This document shows positions 35,126 to 43,855 of a stretch of 64,000 nucleotides of DNA, in pieces (positions within the stretch are counted from its first letter, which is position 1; every line of letters begins with the position of its first letter). The stretch comes from Bacteroidota bacterium. GTDB taxonomy: Bacteria > Bacteroidota > Bacteroidia > Bacteroidales > Cfx3-03. The notes beneath the pieces are model-generated. The model was given only the letters and a program-made list of their open reading frames with translations, ran no database searches and had not been told where the DNA came from. Position numbers and translations under genes: made by a program. The DNA is taken from NCBI GenBank assembly GCA_013390605.1, contig JACAUB010000001.1:4857906-4921905 (forward strand). Direction: 5' to 3'.

Positions 35126-35917
35126 TTACTCTTTTGCCGAAAAAGGATTTAATAATCCGGAATATCCAATCAATTCGAGCTTTACAGAACCCACAATAAC
35201 TTCTGATTCGGCAAGAATAGGGATTTTGTTTGCGTCATCAGAAACCCAAAGCGTCATAGGATAATCATCTTTGAATGTTCCACCTTTAACCATCATTGGC
35301 TTTAATTTTAAACATTTTATATGTCCTAATGAAGTTTTAATCGTTTCGCGACCAAAGAACCGAACCTTTGAATAATAAACTGAGTCGTCTAAAAGAAAAG
35401 GGAGGTTAATCAAATCTCCTGGTTTAATAGTCTCTTGATTTAGGGTTCGAGCAAAATAAAATGAGGATATTACATCCTGTACATTGACCGGAATATGGAC
35501 GATAGCTTTTCTGCTTGAAGCAGTGCCGCTTAGATGATAAAAAGTAACATCATCATCTTTTTTATATCCTCCTTCACGTGTTCTACGGACAAAGAGCCAG
35601 GGAATCATTGCTTTTTCATCAATGTAGCTCTCAAAAACATCGTTTACCTTAAAAAACCAGTCAAAGAATTTTGTAGACCTTCCGGTTGCGATAATGTGAT
35701 AGGTATCGCGCCCATTAAATTTTCTATTATTGTCAGCAACAGTTATCGTACCATATCCCGCAGTTACATTTCCAGTAATTGCAGAGTGGTAATAGACTTT
35801 ATATTTTAAATTTTCACCCCTATCGAAGGTGTCATTTTTTATCGTTCTTAGCTTCTGCGCCTGAAGCAGAGAAAGTCCAAGTAGCATAAATAGACATGTC
35901 AGAAATATGTTTTTCAT
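35126..35917 (-). CDS. Secreted DUF3108 protein
   Basis: 263 residues with a signal peptide (MKNIFLTCLFMLLGLSLLQAQ). The body matches DUF3108: FDRGENLKYKVYYHSAITGNVTAGYG at the start, FKVNDVFESYIDE, DVISSFYFAR and MTLWVSDDANKIPILAESEVIVGSVKLEL at the end. Predicted beta-rich envelope protein, function unknown. First gene of a run leading to ispD, with a 74-bp gap before the Fe-S pair. No clear -7 box in the upstream gap 35918-36243, whose right half holds the tetR-type promoter and operator. Confidence 0.82.
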   Translation of the reverse strand: MKNIFLTCLFMLLGLSLLQAQKLRTIKNDTFDRGENLKYKVYYHSAITGNVTAGYGTITVADNNRKFNGRDTYHIIATGRSTKFFDWFFKVNDVFESYIDEKAMIPWLFVRRTREGGYKKDDDVTFYHLSGTASSRKAIVHIPVNVQDVISSFYFARTLNQETIKPGDLINLPFLLDDSVYYSKVRFFGRETIKTSLGHIKCLKLKPMMVKGGTFKDDYPMTLWVSDDANKIPILAESEVIVGSVKLELIGYSGLLNPFSAKE

Positions 35918-36168
35918 TCTGAAATCAAATTAAATGAAGAAGATCGATGGAATCCATTTGCGAAAACCAGTTTTTTAAAAACTGATTATATAAAATGAGA
36001 AACCCAAGACTTATCTCTTTAATACTATTCTGTCAAAAAACGTACCAAAAAAATCTGTGCAAAATTAAGTGTTTGTTTGATTAGCTCCGATGAAACCTTT
36101 CTGTTAATTAATTGTAAAATTATTCAATAATTTGTTAACCATTAATTTGTGAATTAATTAAAATAATA

Positions 36169-36201
36169 TTTGCTTTTCGTAATAAAATGATAGTATATTT
36201 G
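36169..36201 (+). promoter_or_regulatory. Promoter of the TetR-efflux operon
   Basis: TTTG (36169-36172) and TATATTTG (36194-36201) with 21 nt between them. The predicted start, near 36208, falls at the left edge of the operator dyad. Confidence 0.7.
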
Positions 36202-36206
36202 CCACA

Positions 36207-36230
36207 TGGTTTAACTATATGGTTAAACCA
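36207..36230 (+). promoter_or_regulatory. TetR-type operator: perfect 9-bp inverted repeat
   Basis: TGGTTTAAC (36207-36215) and GTTAAACCA (36222-36230) are exact inverted copies with a 6-bp centre. A further half-site-like CTAAACCA follows at 36236-36243, immediately before the ATG. The dyad covers the predicted transcription start of the regulator's own gene, as expected for autorepression. A reading of the gene from 36187 would translate through this site. Confidence 0.75.
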
Positions 36231-36243
36231 AATAACTAAACCA

Positions 36244-36852
36244 ATGAGTGAAGCTGATCATAACACAGAACATTCCATTCTTGAAGCTGCCCACAAAGTC
36301 TTTATAAGAAAGGGAATGGATGGAACCAGGATGCAAGAGATAGCCGATGAAGCAGGCATCAATAAGGCACTCCTTCATTATTATTTCAGAACGAAGGAAA
36401 AGCTTTTCGAATCGATTTTTAATCAGGTTTTACAAAAATTCTCTTCGAAAGTTGTTGGAGTATTAATGTCTGATCTTCCTCTCTTTACCAAAATAGAGCG
36501 ATTTGCAGATACTTACATTAATCTGTTACTCGAAAATCCGTATGCTCCTAATTTTCTTGTCAATGAAATAAATCGTAATCCTGAACGGATAGTAAATGCG
36601 TTAAAAGGACAGGGAATAAAACCTGATTTTTTACGTCAACAGATAAAACGTGAGATCGAAGCAGGTATAATCCGTGAAATTAAGATTGAGGATTTGATGG
36701 CGAATATGATGTCGATGTGTATATTTCCTTTCGTGGCACGCAATATTATTAAGTCAATGTTGGAAATGAACGAAGAAGATTATATGGCTTTTCTGATTCA
36801 ACGAAAAACCGAAATACCGAAACTCTTGATAGGTTATCTTAAAACGAAATAA
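36244..36852 (+). CDS. TetR-family transcriptional regulator of the efflux operon
   Basis: 202 residues from the ATG at 36244, placed after the operator. The N-terminal helix-turn-helix is typical: SILEAAHKVFIRKGMDGTRMQEIADEAGINKALLHYYFRTKEKLFESIF. The C-terminal ligand/dimer domain resembles the CecR/YbiH-like group (YAPNFLVNEINRNPERIV). It is followed at 100 bp by the efflux genes, so it probably represses itself and them. In E. coli a related regulator controls the ybhGFSR exporter, which has the same subunit set. Inducer unknown. Confidence 0.88.
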   Translation: MSEADHNTEHSILEAAHKVFIRKGMDGTRMQEIADEAGINKALLHYYFRTKEKLFESIFNQVLQKFSSKVVGVLMSDLPLFTKIERFADTYINLLLENPYAPNFLVNEINRNPERIVNALKGQGIKPDFLRQQIKREIEAGIIREIKIEDLMANMMSMCIFPFVARNIIKSMLEMNEEDYMAFLIQRKTEIPKLLIGYLKTK

Positions 36853-36952
36853 ATACCAGCTCAAAGTGTGCCATACAAAAGATCTTGTTTATGAAATTTA
36901 AAATGTACTTTAATAAATATTCCATCATTTCTAAAAATAAACCATTAATCTA

Positions 36953-38224
36953 ATGATGAAGACCCTCTTATTATTTGGAATAGCAGTGTTGATCAGTACC
37001 TCCGGCTTTTCTCAGGAGCAATCGCTTACCCTGGAAAAATGTCTTCTCCGGGCAGAACAGCAATTTCCGCTACTTAAGCAAAAAGGTCTCTATGGATCTA
37101 TTGCCGACCACAACATTAAAAATATTCAAACTAACTATCTTCCACAAGCTAATGTGAATGGACAAGCAACCTGGCAGAGTGAAGTTACAAAGATTCCTAT
37201 CAAGATTCCAAACATCAATATACCAGAATCAAACAAAGATCAGTACAAATTGACGCTTGATGTTAATCAGCTCATTTTTGATGCAGGTGCTACTAGACAG
37301 CAAGAGGAGCTTGAGAAGATTAATTTGGCACTAAATCAGAAGGGGGTTGATATTGAACTTTATCGTTTACGTGATAGAGTAAGCCAGATTTACTATGGAA
37401 TTTTACTGTTAAGAGAGAATAGAGAACAACTTAAGGCTACACAAAGTGAGATTCAATTGCGTCTGGAAAGGATGGATGCTTCTATAAAAAATGGGATAGC
37501 GCTTGGTTCGGGTAGTGCAGTTTTAAATGCAGAGATACTAAAAATTGGACAGGCTATTATAGAGGTTCATTATAGTACAGAGGCCTTGATCCAGTCTATA
37601 AATGAGCTAACCGGATTGAAAATTGATGAATCTACAAAAATAGAGATGCCGGATGTTACTATTGATGCTGGTTTGGCGGATGTTGCTCGTCCTGATTTAA
37701 AGATACTCGATTTGCAAGAAGAGCGGCTATCGGGATTGGATAAATTAACCGCTACAAAGATAAAACCTAAACTTATGGGTTTTGGCACATTAGGCTATGG
37801 ACGACCGGGTTTAAATATGCTTTCTAATACTTTTGGAACCTATGGTATTGTGGGTGCCAAGTTAAGCTGGAATGTATGGAACTGGGATCAGACAAAAACA
37901 GAACGACAGGTATTTGGTGTTCAAAAGAATATTATTGAAACACAGAAAGATAACTTTAATCAGAATCTACGTGTTGCTTTAGGCAGTAATCTTTCAGAAA
38001 TCAATAAATATAAGTCGCTAATTGAAACAGATAATCAGATTATTCAATTGCGAAGTGAGATTACCAAGACTTCTTCCTCTCAACTTGATAATGGTGTGGT
38101 CACACCAACTGATTATCTCTCTGATGTAAATGCAGAGTTACAGGCACGCCTTAACCAAAAGACACATCAGGTGAAACTCTCTCAGGCAAAGATTAATTAT
38201 TTAATCACCTTAGGGAAATTCTAG
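36953..38224 (+). CDS. TolC-family outer-membrane efflux protein
   Basis: 423 residues with a signal peptide (TLLLFGIAVLISTSGFSQ). Two adjacent ATGs (36953, 36956) are possible. The sequence has the long coiled helices and duplicated pattern of TolC-like proteins: LTLEKCLLRAEQQFPLLKQ at the start, DNGVVTPTDYLSDVNAELQARLNQKTHQVKLSQAKINYLITLGKF at the end. It would form the outer-membrane channel of the exporter encoded downstream. The next gene begins 57 bp later. Confidence 0.88.
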   Translation: MMKTLLLFGIAVLISTSGFSQEQSLTLEKCLLRAEQQFPLLKQKGLYGSIADHNIKNIQTNYLPQANVNGQATWQSEVTKIPIKIPNINIPESNKDQYKLTLDVNQLIFDAGATRQQEELEKINLALNQKGVDIELYRLRDRVSQIYYGILLLRENREQLKATQSEIQLRLERMDASIKNGIALGSGSAVLNAEILKIGQAIIEVHYSTEALIQSINELTGLKIDESTKIEMPDVTIDAGLADVARPDLKILDLQEERLSGLDKLTATKIKPKLMGFGTLGYGRPGLNMLSNTFGTYGIVGAKLSWNVWNWDQTKTERQVFGVQKNIIETQKDNFNQNLRVALGSNLSEINKYKSLIETDNQIIQLRSEITKTSSSQLDNGVVTPTDYLSDVNAELQARLNQKTHQVKLSQAKINYLITLGKF

Positions 38225-38281
38225 CAATATTGTTATTCTTTAAATAAAACTTATTCTTTCATCAATAAATAACAAGAAAAA

Positions 38282-39157
38282 ATGAACCGAGTATATATTT
38301 TTATAGCCCTGATTCTGTTGGTTGCCTGTAATAAAAGTAAAGATCGATCAGATGCTTATGGTAACTTTGAAGCAGTTGAAACAACTATTTCTTCAGAGGC
38401 TAATGGCAAACTGATAAAGTTGAATCTGGAAGAAGGTCAGTCAATAAAAGCTGGATTGCCTGTAGGTATCATTGATACAGTTGATACACAACTAAAGTTG
38501 GAACAGCTTGAAGCTCAGATTAAATCAATTAACGCAAAGTCGGATAACCTGAAAGCTCAGATTGCTGTTGTAGAACAGCAGAAGGAGAATCTATTGATTG
38601 ATAAACAACGGATTACCGGATTATTAAAAGATAAAGCTGCCACTCCAAAGCAGATGGATGATATTAAGGGTGCTATCGATGTTGCGGATAAGCAAAAGCA
38701 ATCATTTGAAGTTCAATATAAAGGTGTTAATGATGATGTTGCAGTTGTACGTAAACAGATTGAACAGCTAAAAGAAAATATCCGTCGTTGCCATTTGATT
38801 AATCCTGTCGATGGTGTTGTACTGGCAAAATACGCAGAGGCTTATGAAATGATGACAATGGGTAAGGCAATTTATAAGATTGCCGATATATCGTCACTCG
38901 ATCTGAAAGTTTTTGTAAGTGGAAAGCAATTGCCGGATGTGAAGATTGGGAAAGAAGCTTCTGTTTTGGTCGATCAATCTGATGGAACAATGAAGAAACT
39001 CACTGGTACTATTTCATGGATTTCAGATCAGGCAGAATTTACACCAAAGATTATTCAAACGCGTGATGAGCGTGTAAATTTGGTATATGCTGTGAAGATT
39101 AAGGTGAAAAATGACGGTAGTATCAAAATCGGAATGCCAGCAGAAGTTAATTTTTAA
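38282..39157 (+). CDS. Lipoprotein HlyD/YbhG-like membrane-fusion protein
   Basis: 291 residues. The N-terminus ends in a lipobox (LILLVAC), so it is probably lipid-anchored rather than held by a membrane helix. A biotinyl-lipoyl half-motif (ANGKLIKLNLEEGQSIKAGLPVGIID), a long coiled-coil hairpin (EQLEAQIKSINAKSDNLKAQIAVVEQQKENLL to VRKQIEQLKENIRRC) and the second half (LINPVDGVVLAKYAEAYEMMTMGKAIYKI) follow. It bridges the ABC permeases and the TolC-like channel. Genes before and after are on the same transcript. Confidence 0.88.
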   Translation: MNRVYIFIALILLVACNKSKDRSDAYGNFEAVETTISSEANGKLIKLNLEEGQSIKAGLPVGIIDTVDTQLKLEQLEAQIKSINAKSDNLKAQIAVVEQQKENLLIDKQRITGLLKDKAATPKQMDDIKGAIDVADKQKQSFEVQYKGVNDDVAVVRKQIEQLKENIRRCHLINPVDGVVLAKYAEAYEMMTMGKAIYKIADISSLDLKVFVSGKQLPDVKIGKEASVLVDQSDGTMKKLTGTISWISDQAEFTPKIIQTRDERVNLVYAVKIKVKNDGSIKIGMPAEVNF

Positions 39158-39191
39158 ATTGTTTAATCAAAATACGTAAATCTAAATCAAT

Positions 39192-39674
39192 ATGAGAAAA
39201 ATCAAACAATTATTGTTACTGGTTCTCCTTTTTGTATCAGTAATTCCAGCCCATTCGCAAAATAAGGCTGATAAAATAACTGGTTATTTTTTGACCAGAG
39301 ATGATAAAACCGGTAAAGAGAAAACTCAGGTTCAGATTTTTAAAGGAACTGATGGAAAATACAGTGGAAAAATTGTTTGGTTACGCGAACCTACTGAAAA
39401 TGGAAAACCTAAAGTCGACAAGAATAACCCTGAAGAGAAATTGCGTACACAACCCATTTTTGGAATGCTTTTATTAAAAGAGTTTAAATACGATACTGAT
39501 AAAGACGAATGGAGCGAAGGCACTATTTATGATCCATTAAATGGAAAGACTTATAAATGCTTTATGCGATTCTCCGATGCTAATACGCTGAAAGTTAGTG
39601 GATATATTGGGAAACAGTGGATGGGGTTGAACCGGACAGTTGTTTGGACCAAAGAGGCTCAAATCCGAAAATAA
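39192..39674 (+). CDS. Secreted DUF2147 protein inside the efflux operon
   Basis: 160 residues with a signal peptide (LLLLVLLFVSVIPAHSQ). The mature part fits DUF2147: ITGYFLTRDDKTGKEKTQVQIFKG at the start, GKYSGKIVWL, GMLLLKEFKY, GTIYDPLNGKTYKCFMRF and LKVSGYIGKQWMGLNRTVVW. A compact periplasmic beta-barrel is likely, of unknown function. It lies between the fusion protein and the ATPases with gaps of 34 and 19 bp, so it is cotranscribed with the exporter. This is not a usual exporter component. Confidence 0.85.
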   Translation: MRKIKQLLLLVLLFVSVIPAHSQNKADKITGYFLTRDDKTGKEKTQVQIFKGTDGKYSGKIVWLREPTENGKPKVDKNNPEEKLRTQPIFGMLLLKEFKYDTDKDEWSEGTIYDPLNGKTYKCFMRFSDANTLKVSGYIGKQWMGLNRTVVWTKEAQIRK

Positions 39675-39693
39675 CTATTGAAAAACATTACTG

Positions 39694-40620
39694 ATGTCGC
39701 TGCCTGTTGTTGTTGAAAATGTTAGCAAGATTTATGGAGAGGTGAAAGCTCTCTCGAATGTGAGTTTTGAGTTGAATCCCGGAGAACTTTTTGGTTTTAT
39801 CGGTCCTGATGGGGCTGGTAAAACCTCTCTTTTCAGGATATTAACTACATTATTGATTCCTGATTCAGGAACCGCCCATGTAGATGGATTGGATGTAGTA
39901 AAAGACTATAAGGCCATACGACGTATTGTTGGTTATATGCCTGGTCGCTTCTCTCTTTATCAGGATCTGACGGTGGAGGAGAATCTCAACTTCTTTGCCG
40001 GAATATTCAAAACAACAGTGAAGGAGAACTACGATTTGATTAAAGATATATATTCTCAAATAGAACCTTTTAAAAATAGACCTGCCGGCAAGTTAAGCGG
40101 GGGAATGAAACAGAAATTGGCACTATCGTGTGCATTGGTTCATAAACCTAAAGTGCTTTTTCTTGACGAACCGACAACAGGGGTAGATGCAGTTTCGCGA
40201 GTGGAGTTTTGGGAGATGCTAAAGCGCCTACAAAAACAGGATATTGCCATTTTGGTCTCTACTCCTTATATGGATGAAGCATCACTCTGTGATCGGGTTG
40301 CATTAATCCAACAAGGAAAGATTATGGATATTGACACACCTAATACAATCACCAAACGTTTTCCCGGTCAATTATATGCAATCGCTTCGACTCAAATGTA
40401 TCAGGTTCTGCTTGACTTGAAAAACTTCCCTAATTCGATATCCGCCTATCCATTTGGTGATAGTGTTCATCTTCATATTGATGATATGCATTTTACGCTT
40501 GATCATCTGGAAAGCTATCTTCATGAAAAGGGACATACGACTTTTGAGATATCAAAAATAGATGCCAGTATAGAAGACTGTTTTATGAATCTAATGGAAA
40601 AACACCCTGCACATGGCTGA
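39694..40620 (+). CDS. ABC exporter ATPase, first (YbhF N-half-like)
   Basis: 308 residues. Walker A is GPDGAGKTS, with Asp in place of the common Asn. Signature is LSGGMKQK, Walker B VLFLDEPTTGVD, and the switch His is replaced: the strand reads ILVSTPYMDEA, with Thr-Pro where Thr-His is usual. The same VSTPYMDEA sequence is familiar from the first half of YbhF-type ATPases, in which two ATPases are fused; here they are separate genes overlapping by 8 bp. It likely pairs with the next ATPase as a heterodimer. Confidence 0.87.
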   Translation: MSLPVVVENVSKIYGEVKALSNVSFELNPGELFGFIGPDGAGKTSLFRILTTLLIPDSGTAHVDGLDVVKDYKAIRRIVGYMPGRFSLYQDLTVEENLNFFAGIFKTTVKENYDLIKDIYSQIEPFKNRPAGKLSGGMKQKLALSCALVHKPKVLFLDEPTTGVDAVSRVEFWEMLKRLQKQDIAILVSTPYMDEASLCDRVALIQQGKIMDIDTPNTITKRFPGQLYAIASTQMYQVLLDLKNFPNSISAYPFGDSVHLHIDDMHFTLDHLESYLHEKGHTTFEISKIDASIEDCFMNLMEKHPAHG

Positions 40621-41347
40621 TCGCGAAAAGATTATAGAAGTTAAAGATCTCGTAAAACGATTTGGAAGCTTCATCGCTAATGACCATCTCTCTTTTGATG
40701 TTTACAAAGGAGAAATATTTGGTTTTTTGGGTGCCAATGGGGCTGGAAAGACCACTGCTATGCGTATTCTTTGTGGTCTATCAAGCCCAACTTCAGGTAT
40801 TATAAAAGTGGCGGGATTTGATGCATTTCATCAAACTGAAAAAATCAAGCGCCATATTGGCTACATGAGCCAGAAATTTTCTTTATATGATGATCTTTCG
40901 GTAGAAGAAAACTTTACCTTTTATGGTGGGGTTTATGGATTAAGTCGTCAAAAGATAAAAGAAAAAACAGAATTTCTATTAACCAGACTTGATTTGTTGA
41001 GTGAGCGAAAAACTGTCTTAAGCTCACTTCCATTAGGCTGGAAGCAAAAGCTTGCTTTTTGTGTCGCTATCATGCATGACCCCAAAATTGTGTTTTTAGA
41101 TGAACCTACAGGAGGTGTTGACCCGATTACACGTCGTCAGTTTTGGGATCTGATTTATGAGGCATCGCATAATGGAATTACAGTATTTGTAACTACTCAC
41201 TATATGGATGAGGCAGAGTATTGTGAACGTGTTACAATCATGGTCGATGGCAGAATTGATGCATTAGACACGCCAGCAAAGTTAAAGGAACAGTTTCAGG
41301 TTGATAGTATGAATGAGGTCTTCCTGAAACTGGCTCGTCCTTCTTAA
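40613..41347 (+). CDS. ABC exporter ATPase, second (YbhF C-half-like)
   Basis: 244 residues. Walker A is GANGAGKTT and Walker B IVFLDEPTGGVD, with the switch His present (VTTHYMDEAEY). The signature is altered: SLPLGWKQ in place of LSGGQ, as in the C-terminal half of YbhF-like fusions. Together with the altered switch region of the first ATPase this predicts a heterodimer with unequal ATP sites. The start ATG lies inside the end of the preceding gene (8-bp overlap). Confidence 0.87.
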   Translation: MADREKIIEVKDLVKRFGSFIANDHLSFDVYKGEIFGFLGANGAGKTTAMRILCGLSSPTSGIIKVAGFDAFHQTEKIKRHIGYMSQKFSLYDDLSVEENFTFYGGVYGLSRQKIKEKTEFLLTRLDLLSERKTVLSSLPLGWKQKLAFCVAIMHDPKIVFLDEPTGGVDPITRRQFWDLIYEASHNGITVFVTTHYMDEAEYCERVTIMVDGRIDALDTPAKLKEQFQVDSMNEVFLKLARPS

Positions 41348-41390
41348 TAAATCATAACCAATTTATTGATTAACATTTTTGATTTCAGAC

Positions 41391-42488
41391 ATGTATAAAT
41401 TTATCATTAAAGAGTTTAATCATATCTTCCGCGATTTTAGAACCATGATCGTTCTTTTTGGAATGCCCTTGGTACAAGTCTTACTTTTTGGATTTGCTAT
41501 TTCGAACGACATAAAAGATGCACGGATTGCGGTTCTTGATAAATCGAACGATTATATGACTCATGAAATAACTCATAAGTTAGTTTCTTCGGGTTATTTT
41601 ATTTTAGGAAGAAATCTGAATAGCGATAAAGAGATTGATGAAGCCTTCAAAAAAGGAGATATTAGAGAGGTGGTTATTTTTGAGAATAAGTTTGCACAAC
41701 AACTTGAGAAAGAGAAACGAACATCAGTACAGATCATTGCAGATGCATCTGATCCGAATACTGCTAATCTCTTAGTAAACTATACGCGTTCAATTCTAAA
41801 TGATTATCAGCGTCAGCTTTTTGTTACCACACATTTTCCAATGCAGGTTCAAACCGAGACACGTATGATGTATAATGCTGAATTAAAAAGTGTTTACATG
41901 TTTGTTCCTGGGATTATCACCATCTTGCTTATGTTGATTTCGGCCATGATGACCTCCATCTCTATAGCTCGCGAAAAGGAGTTGGGCACGATGGAGATAT
42001 TGTTAGTTTCACCTTTAAAACCTTTCGAAATTATTATCGGTAAAGTAGTTCCCTACATCTTGCTTTCATGTGTCAATGCCACCATCATTTTATTATTGGC
42101 TTTTTTTGTCTTTGGAATGCCTATACAAGGGAGTCTCATTCTTTTATTGCTTGAGACGGTTTTATTCATTATTATGTCGTTATCGCTTGGAATATTTATT
42201 TCCACAATCAGTGCTACGCAGCAGATGGCCATGATGCTCTCTATGTTTGCGCTGATGATGCCAACCATTCTGTTGTCAGGATTTATTTTTCCTATTGAAA
42301 ATATGCCGGTTATACTACAATACATTAGTTTAATTATGCCCTCTCGCTATTTTATCATTATTGTTAAAGCAGTTATGTTAAAGGGTGTAGGAATCGTTCT
42401 AATCTGGAAGGAAACACTTGCATTAATCGGCTTGACGTTATTCTTTGTAGCGATGAGTATTAAAAAATTTAAAGTCCGCCTTGCGTAA
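41391..42488 (+). CDS. ABC-2 exporter permease, first (YbhS-like)
   Basis: 365 residues from the ATG at 41391; a TTG at 41379 would add four. ABC-2 layout: an N-terminal helix after FNHIFRDFRTMIVLFGMPLVQVLLFGFA, a large periplasmic domain, then five helices including MLISAMMTSISIAREKELGTMEILLVSPLKPFEIIIGK, the characteristic coupling segment. YbhS/YbhR-type permeases export drugs or lipophilic ions. Paired with the next permease gene, 35 bp downstream. Confidence 0.87.
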   Translation: MYKFIIKEFNHIFRDFRTMIVLFGMPLVQVLLFGFAISNDIKDARIAVLDKSNDYMTHEITHKLVSSGYFILGRNLNSDKEIDEAFKKGDIREVVIFENKFAQQLEKEKRTSVQIIADASDPNTANLLVNYTRSILNDYQRQLFVTTHFPMQVQTETRMMYNAELKSVYMFVPGIITILLMLISAMMTSISIAREKELGTMEILLVSPLKPFEIIIGKVVPYILLSCVNATIILLLAFFVFGMPIQGSLILLLLETVLFIIMSLSLGIFISTISATQQMAMMLSMFALMMPTILLSGFIFPIENMPVILQYISLIMPSRYFIIIVKAVMLKGVGIVLIWKETLALIGLTLFFVAMSIKKFKVRLA

Positions 42489-42523
42489 GATATGCAGAAG
42501 GTGTTTAAAATATTGCAACTACT

Positions 42524-43636
42524 ATGAGAACAATTTTCTTCATCATACAAAAGGAGTTCAGGCAGTTAAAACGAAACCGCTCGATGCTCCCTGTTATTTT
42601 TGTAATGCCTGTAATACAGTTGTTAGTATTGTCGTTTGCTGCAACGTTTGAGATTAAAAACACCAATCTATATGTGGTTGATAACGATCATAGTAAGATG
42701 TCACGTGAGCTTGTTGCCAAGTTTAGAGGATCTTCTTTTTATACGATAACGGGTTATTCTGAAGATTATAAGTCGGCATTAACAGCTCTAGAGAAACGGA
42801 CTGCTTCACAAATTCTATCCATTCCTTCTAATTTTGAACGAGATCTGCAAAAGGACGATAAAGCGAAAGTGCAGGTGATTAGTGATGCAATTAATGGAGC
42901 TGCAGCCGCATTAACAAGTGCTTATGCTTTTTCTATTATCCATGATTATAATATAAATCTATTGGTTGAGACCTTTCCTTCACTGAATATGAAAGATCCC
43001 ATCGATATCAGATACTCATTCTGGTATAATCCCAAACTCGATTACACAACATATATGGTGCCGGGTATTTTGGTATTATTGGTAACCCTGATTGGAATGT
43101 TTTTGAGTGGAATGAATGTAGTACGCGAAAAGGAAATTGGAACCATAGAACAAATCAATGTAACTCCGATTAAAAAATACCAGTTCATTGCAGGAAAACT
43201 GATTCCATATTGGTTGATTGCACTTTTCGAACTTGCATTAGGATTAACCATTGCGCGACTTGTTTTCAATATTCCAATGATAGGGAGTATTGGATTGATC
43301 TTTGGCGTCGCCTCTATTTATCTACTCGCTATTTTAGGAATAGGATTGTTGATTTCGACTATGGCCGACACGCAACAACAGAGTATGTTTCTGTCATGGT
43401 TTTTTATGGTTATTTTTATTTTAATGAGTGGATTGTTTACACCTAATGATAATATGCCTGTTTGGGCTCAAACACTAAATATTATTAATCCGATTGCTTA
43501 TTTTATTCCTGTAATGCGAAATGTGTTATTAAAAGGCTCCGGTTTTGCTGACATTAGTCATCAGTTTTGGTCATTAGTTTTATTTGGTTTTATCAGTATA
43601 TCACTGGCAGTTTGGCGATACCGGAAAACAAGCTAG
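42524..43636 (+). CDS. ABC-2 exporter permease, second (YbhR-like)
   Basis: 370 residues with the same architecture as its neighbour: FRQLKRNRSMLPVIFVMPVIQLLVLSFA at the start, a periplasmic domain, and LVTLIGMFLSGMNVVREKEIGTIEQINVTPIKKYQFIAGK as coupling segment, followed by helices ending in WSLVLFGFISISLAVWRYR. Last gene of the TetR-controlled operon. A 48-bp palindrome begins 28 bp after the stop codon. Confidence 0.87.
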   Translation: MRTIFFIIQKEFRQLKRNRSMLPVIFVMPVIQLLVLSFAATFEIKNTNLYVVDNDHSKMSRELVAKFRGSSFYTITGYSEDYKSALTALEKRTASQILSIPSNFERDLQKDDKAKVQVISDAINGAAAALTSAYAFSIIHDYNINLLVETFPSLNMKDPIDIRYSFWYNPKLDYTTYMVPGILVLLVTLIGMFLSGMNVVREKEIGTIEQINVTPIKKYQFIAGKLIPYWLIALFELALGLTIARLVFNIPMIGSIGLIFGVASIYLLAILGIGLLISTMADTQQQSMFLSWFFMVIFILMSGLFTPNDNMPVWAQTLNIINPIAYFIPVMRNVLLKGSGFADISHQFWSLVLFGFISISLAVWRYRKTS

Positions 43637-43664
43637 ATTTTAGTTGCGAAATGAAAAAATCAGA

Positions 43665-43712
43665 AAATCAAAAAGTAAGTAAAAAGAGCTCTTTTTACTT
43701 ACTTTTTGATTT
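43665..43712 (+). terminator. 48-bp perfect palindrome after the efflux operon
   Basis: The arms 43665-43688 and 43689-43712 are exact inverted copies with no central spacer; the centre reads AAAAAGAGCTCTTTTT. As RNA it would fold into a ~22-bp A/U-rich stem. Position and A/T ends suggest a terminator, but the lack of a spacer and the perfection over 48 bp are unusual. The gap 43637-44081 otherwise holds the promoter and leader RNA listed next. Confidence 0.6.
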
Positions 43713-43841
43713 ATACAGGTTGATTTTAAGATTTTTTGTGATATGCCTGAATCCCATAATCATCAATGGTTTCAGAAGACATTCACACTCTGCACATGTA
43801 TATTCGGGCTGTCAAATATACGGTATACAGATTTTTTAGCT

Positions 43842-43849
43842 TATATTTG
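43842..43849 (+). promoter_or_regulatory. -7 box for the MltF-like gene
   Basis: TATATTTG matches TAnnTTTG and lies 240 bp before the ATG at 44082. A short dyad TATAC-G-GTATA (43817-43827) sits near the -33 position. The predicted start is near 43856. Confidence 0.45.
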
Positions 43850-43855
43850 TATTGT

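Noticed and set aside
36187..36243. Earlier start for the TetR gene
   Set aside because: It would translate through the -7 box and the operator dyad; the ATG at 36244 gives a normal TetR N-terminus.
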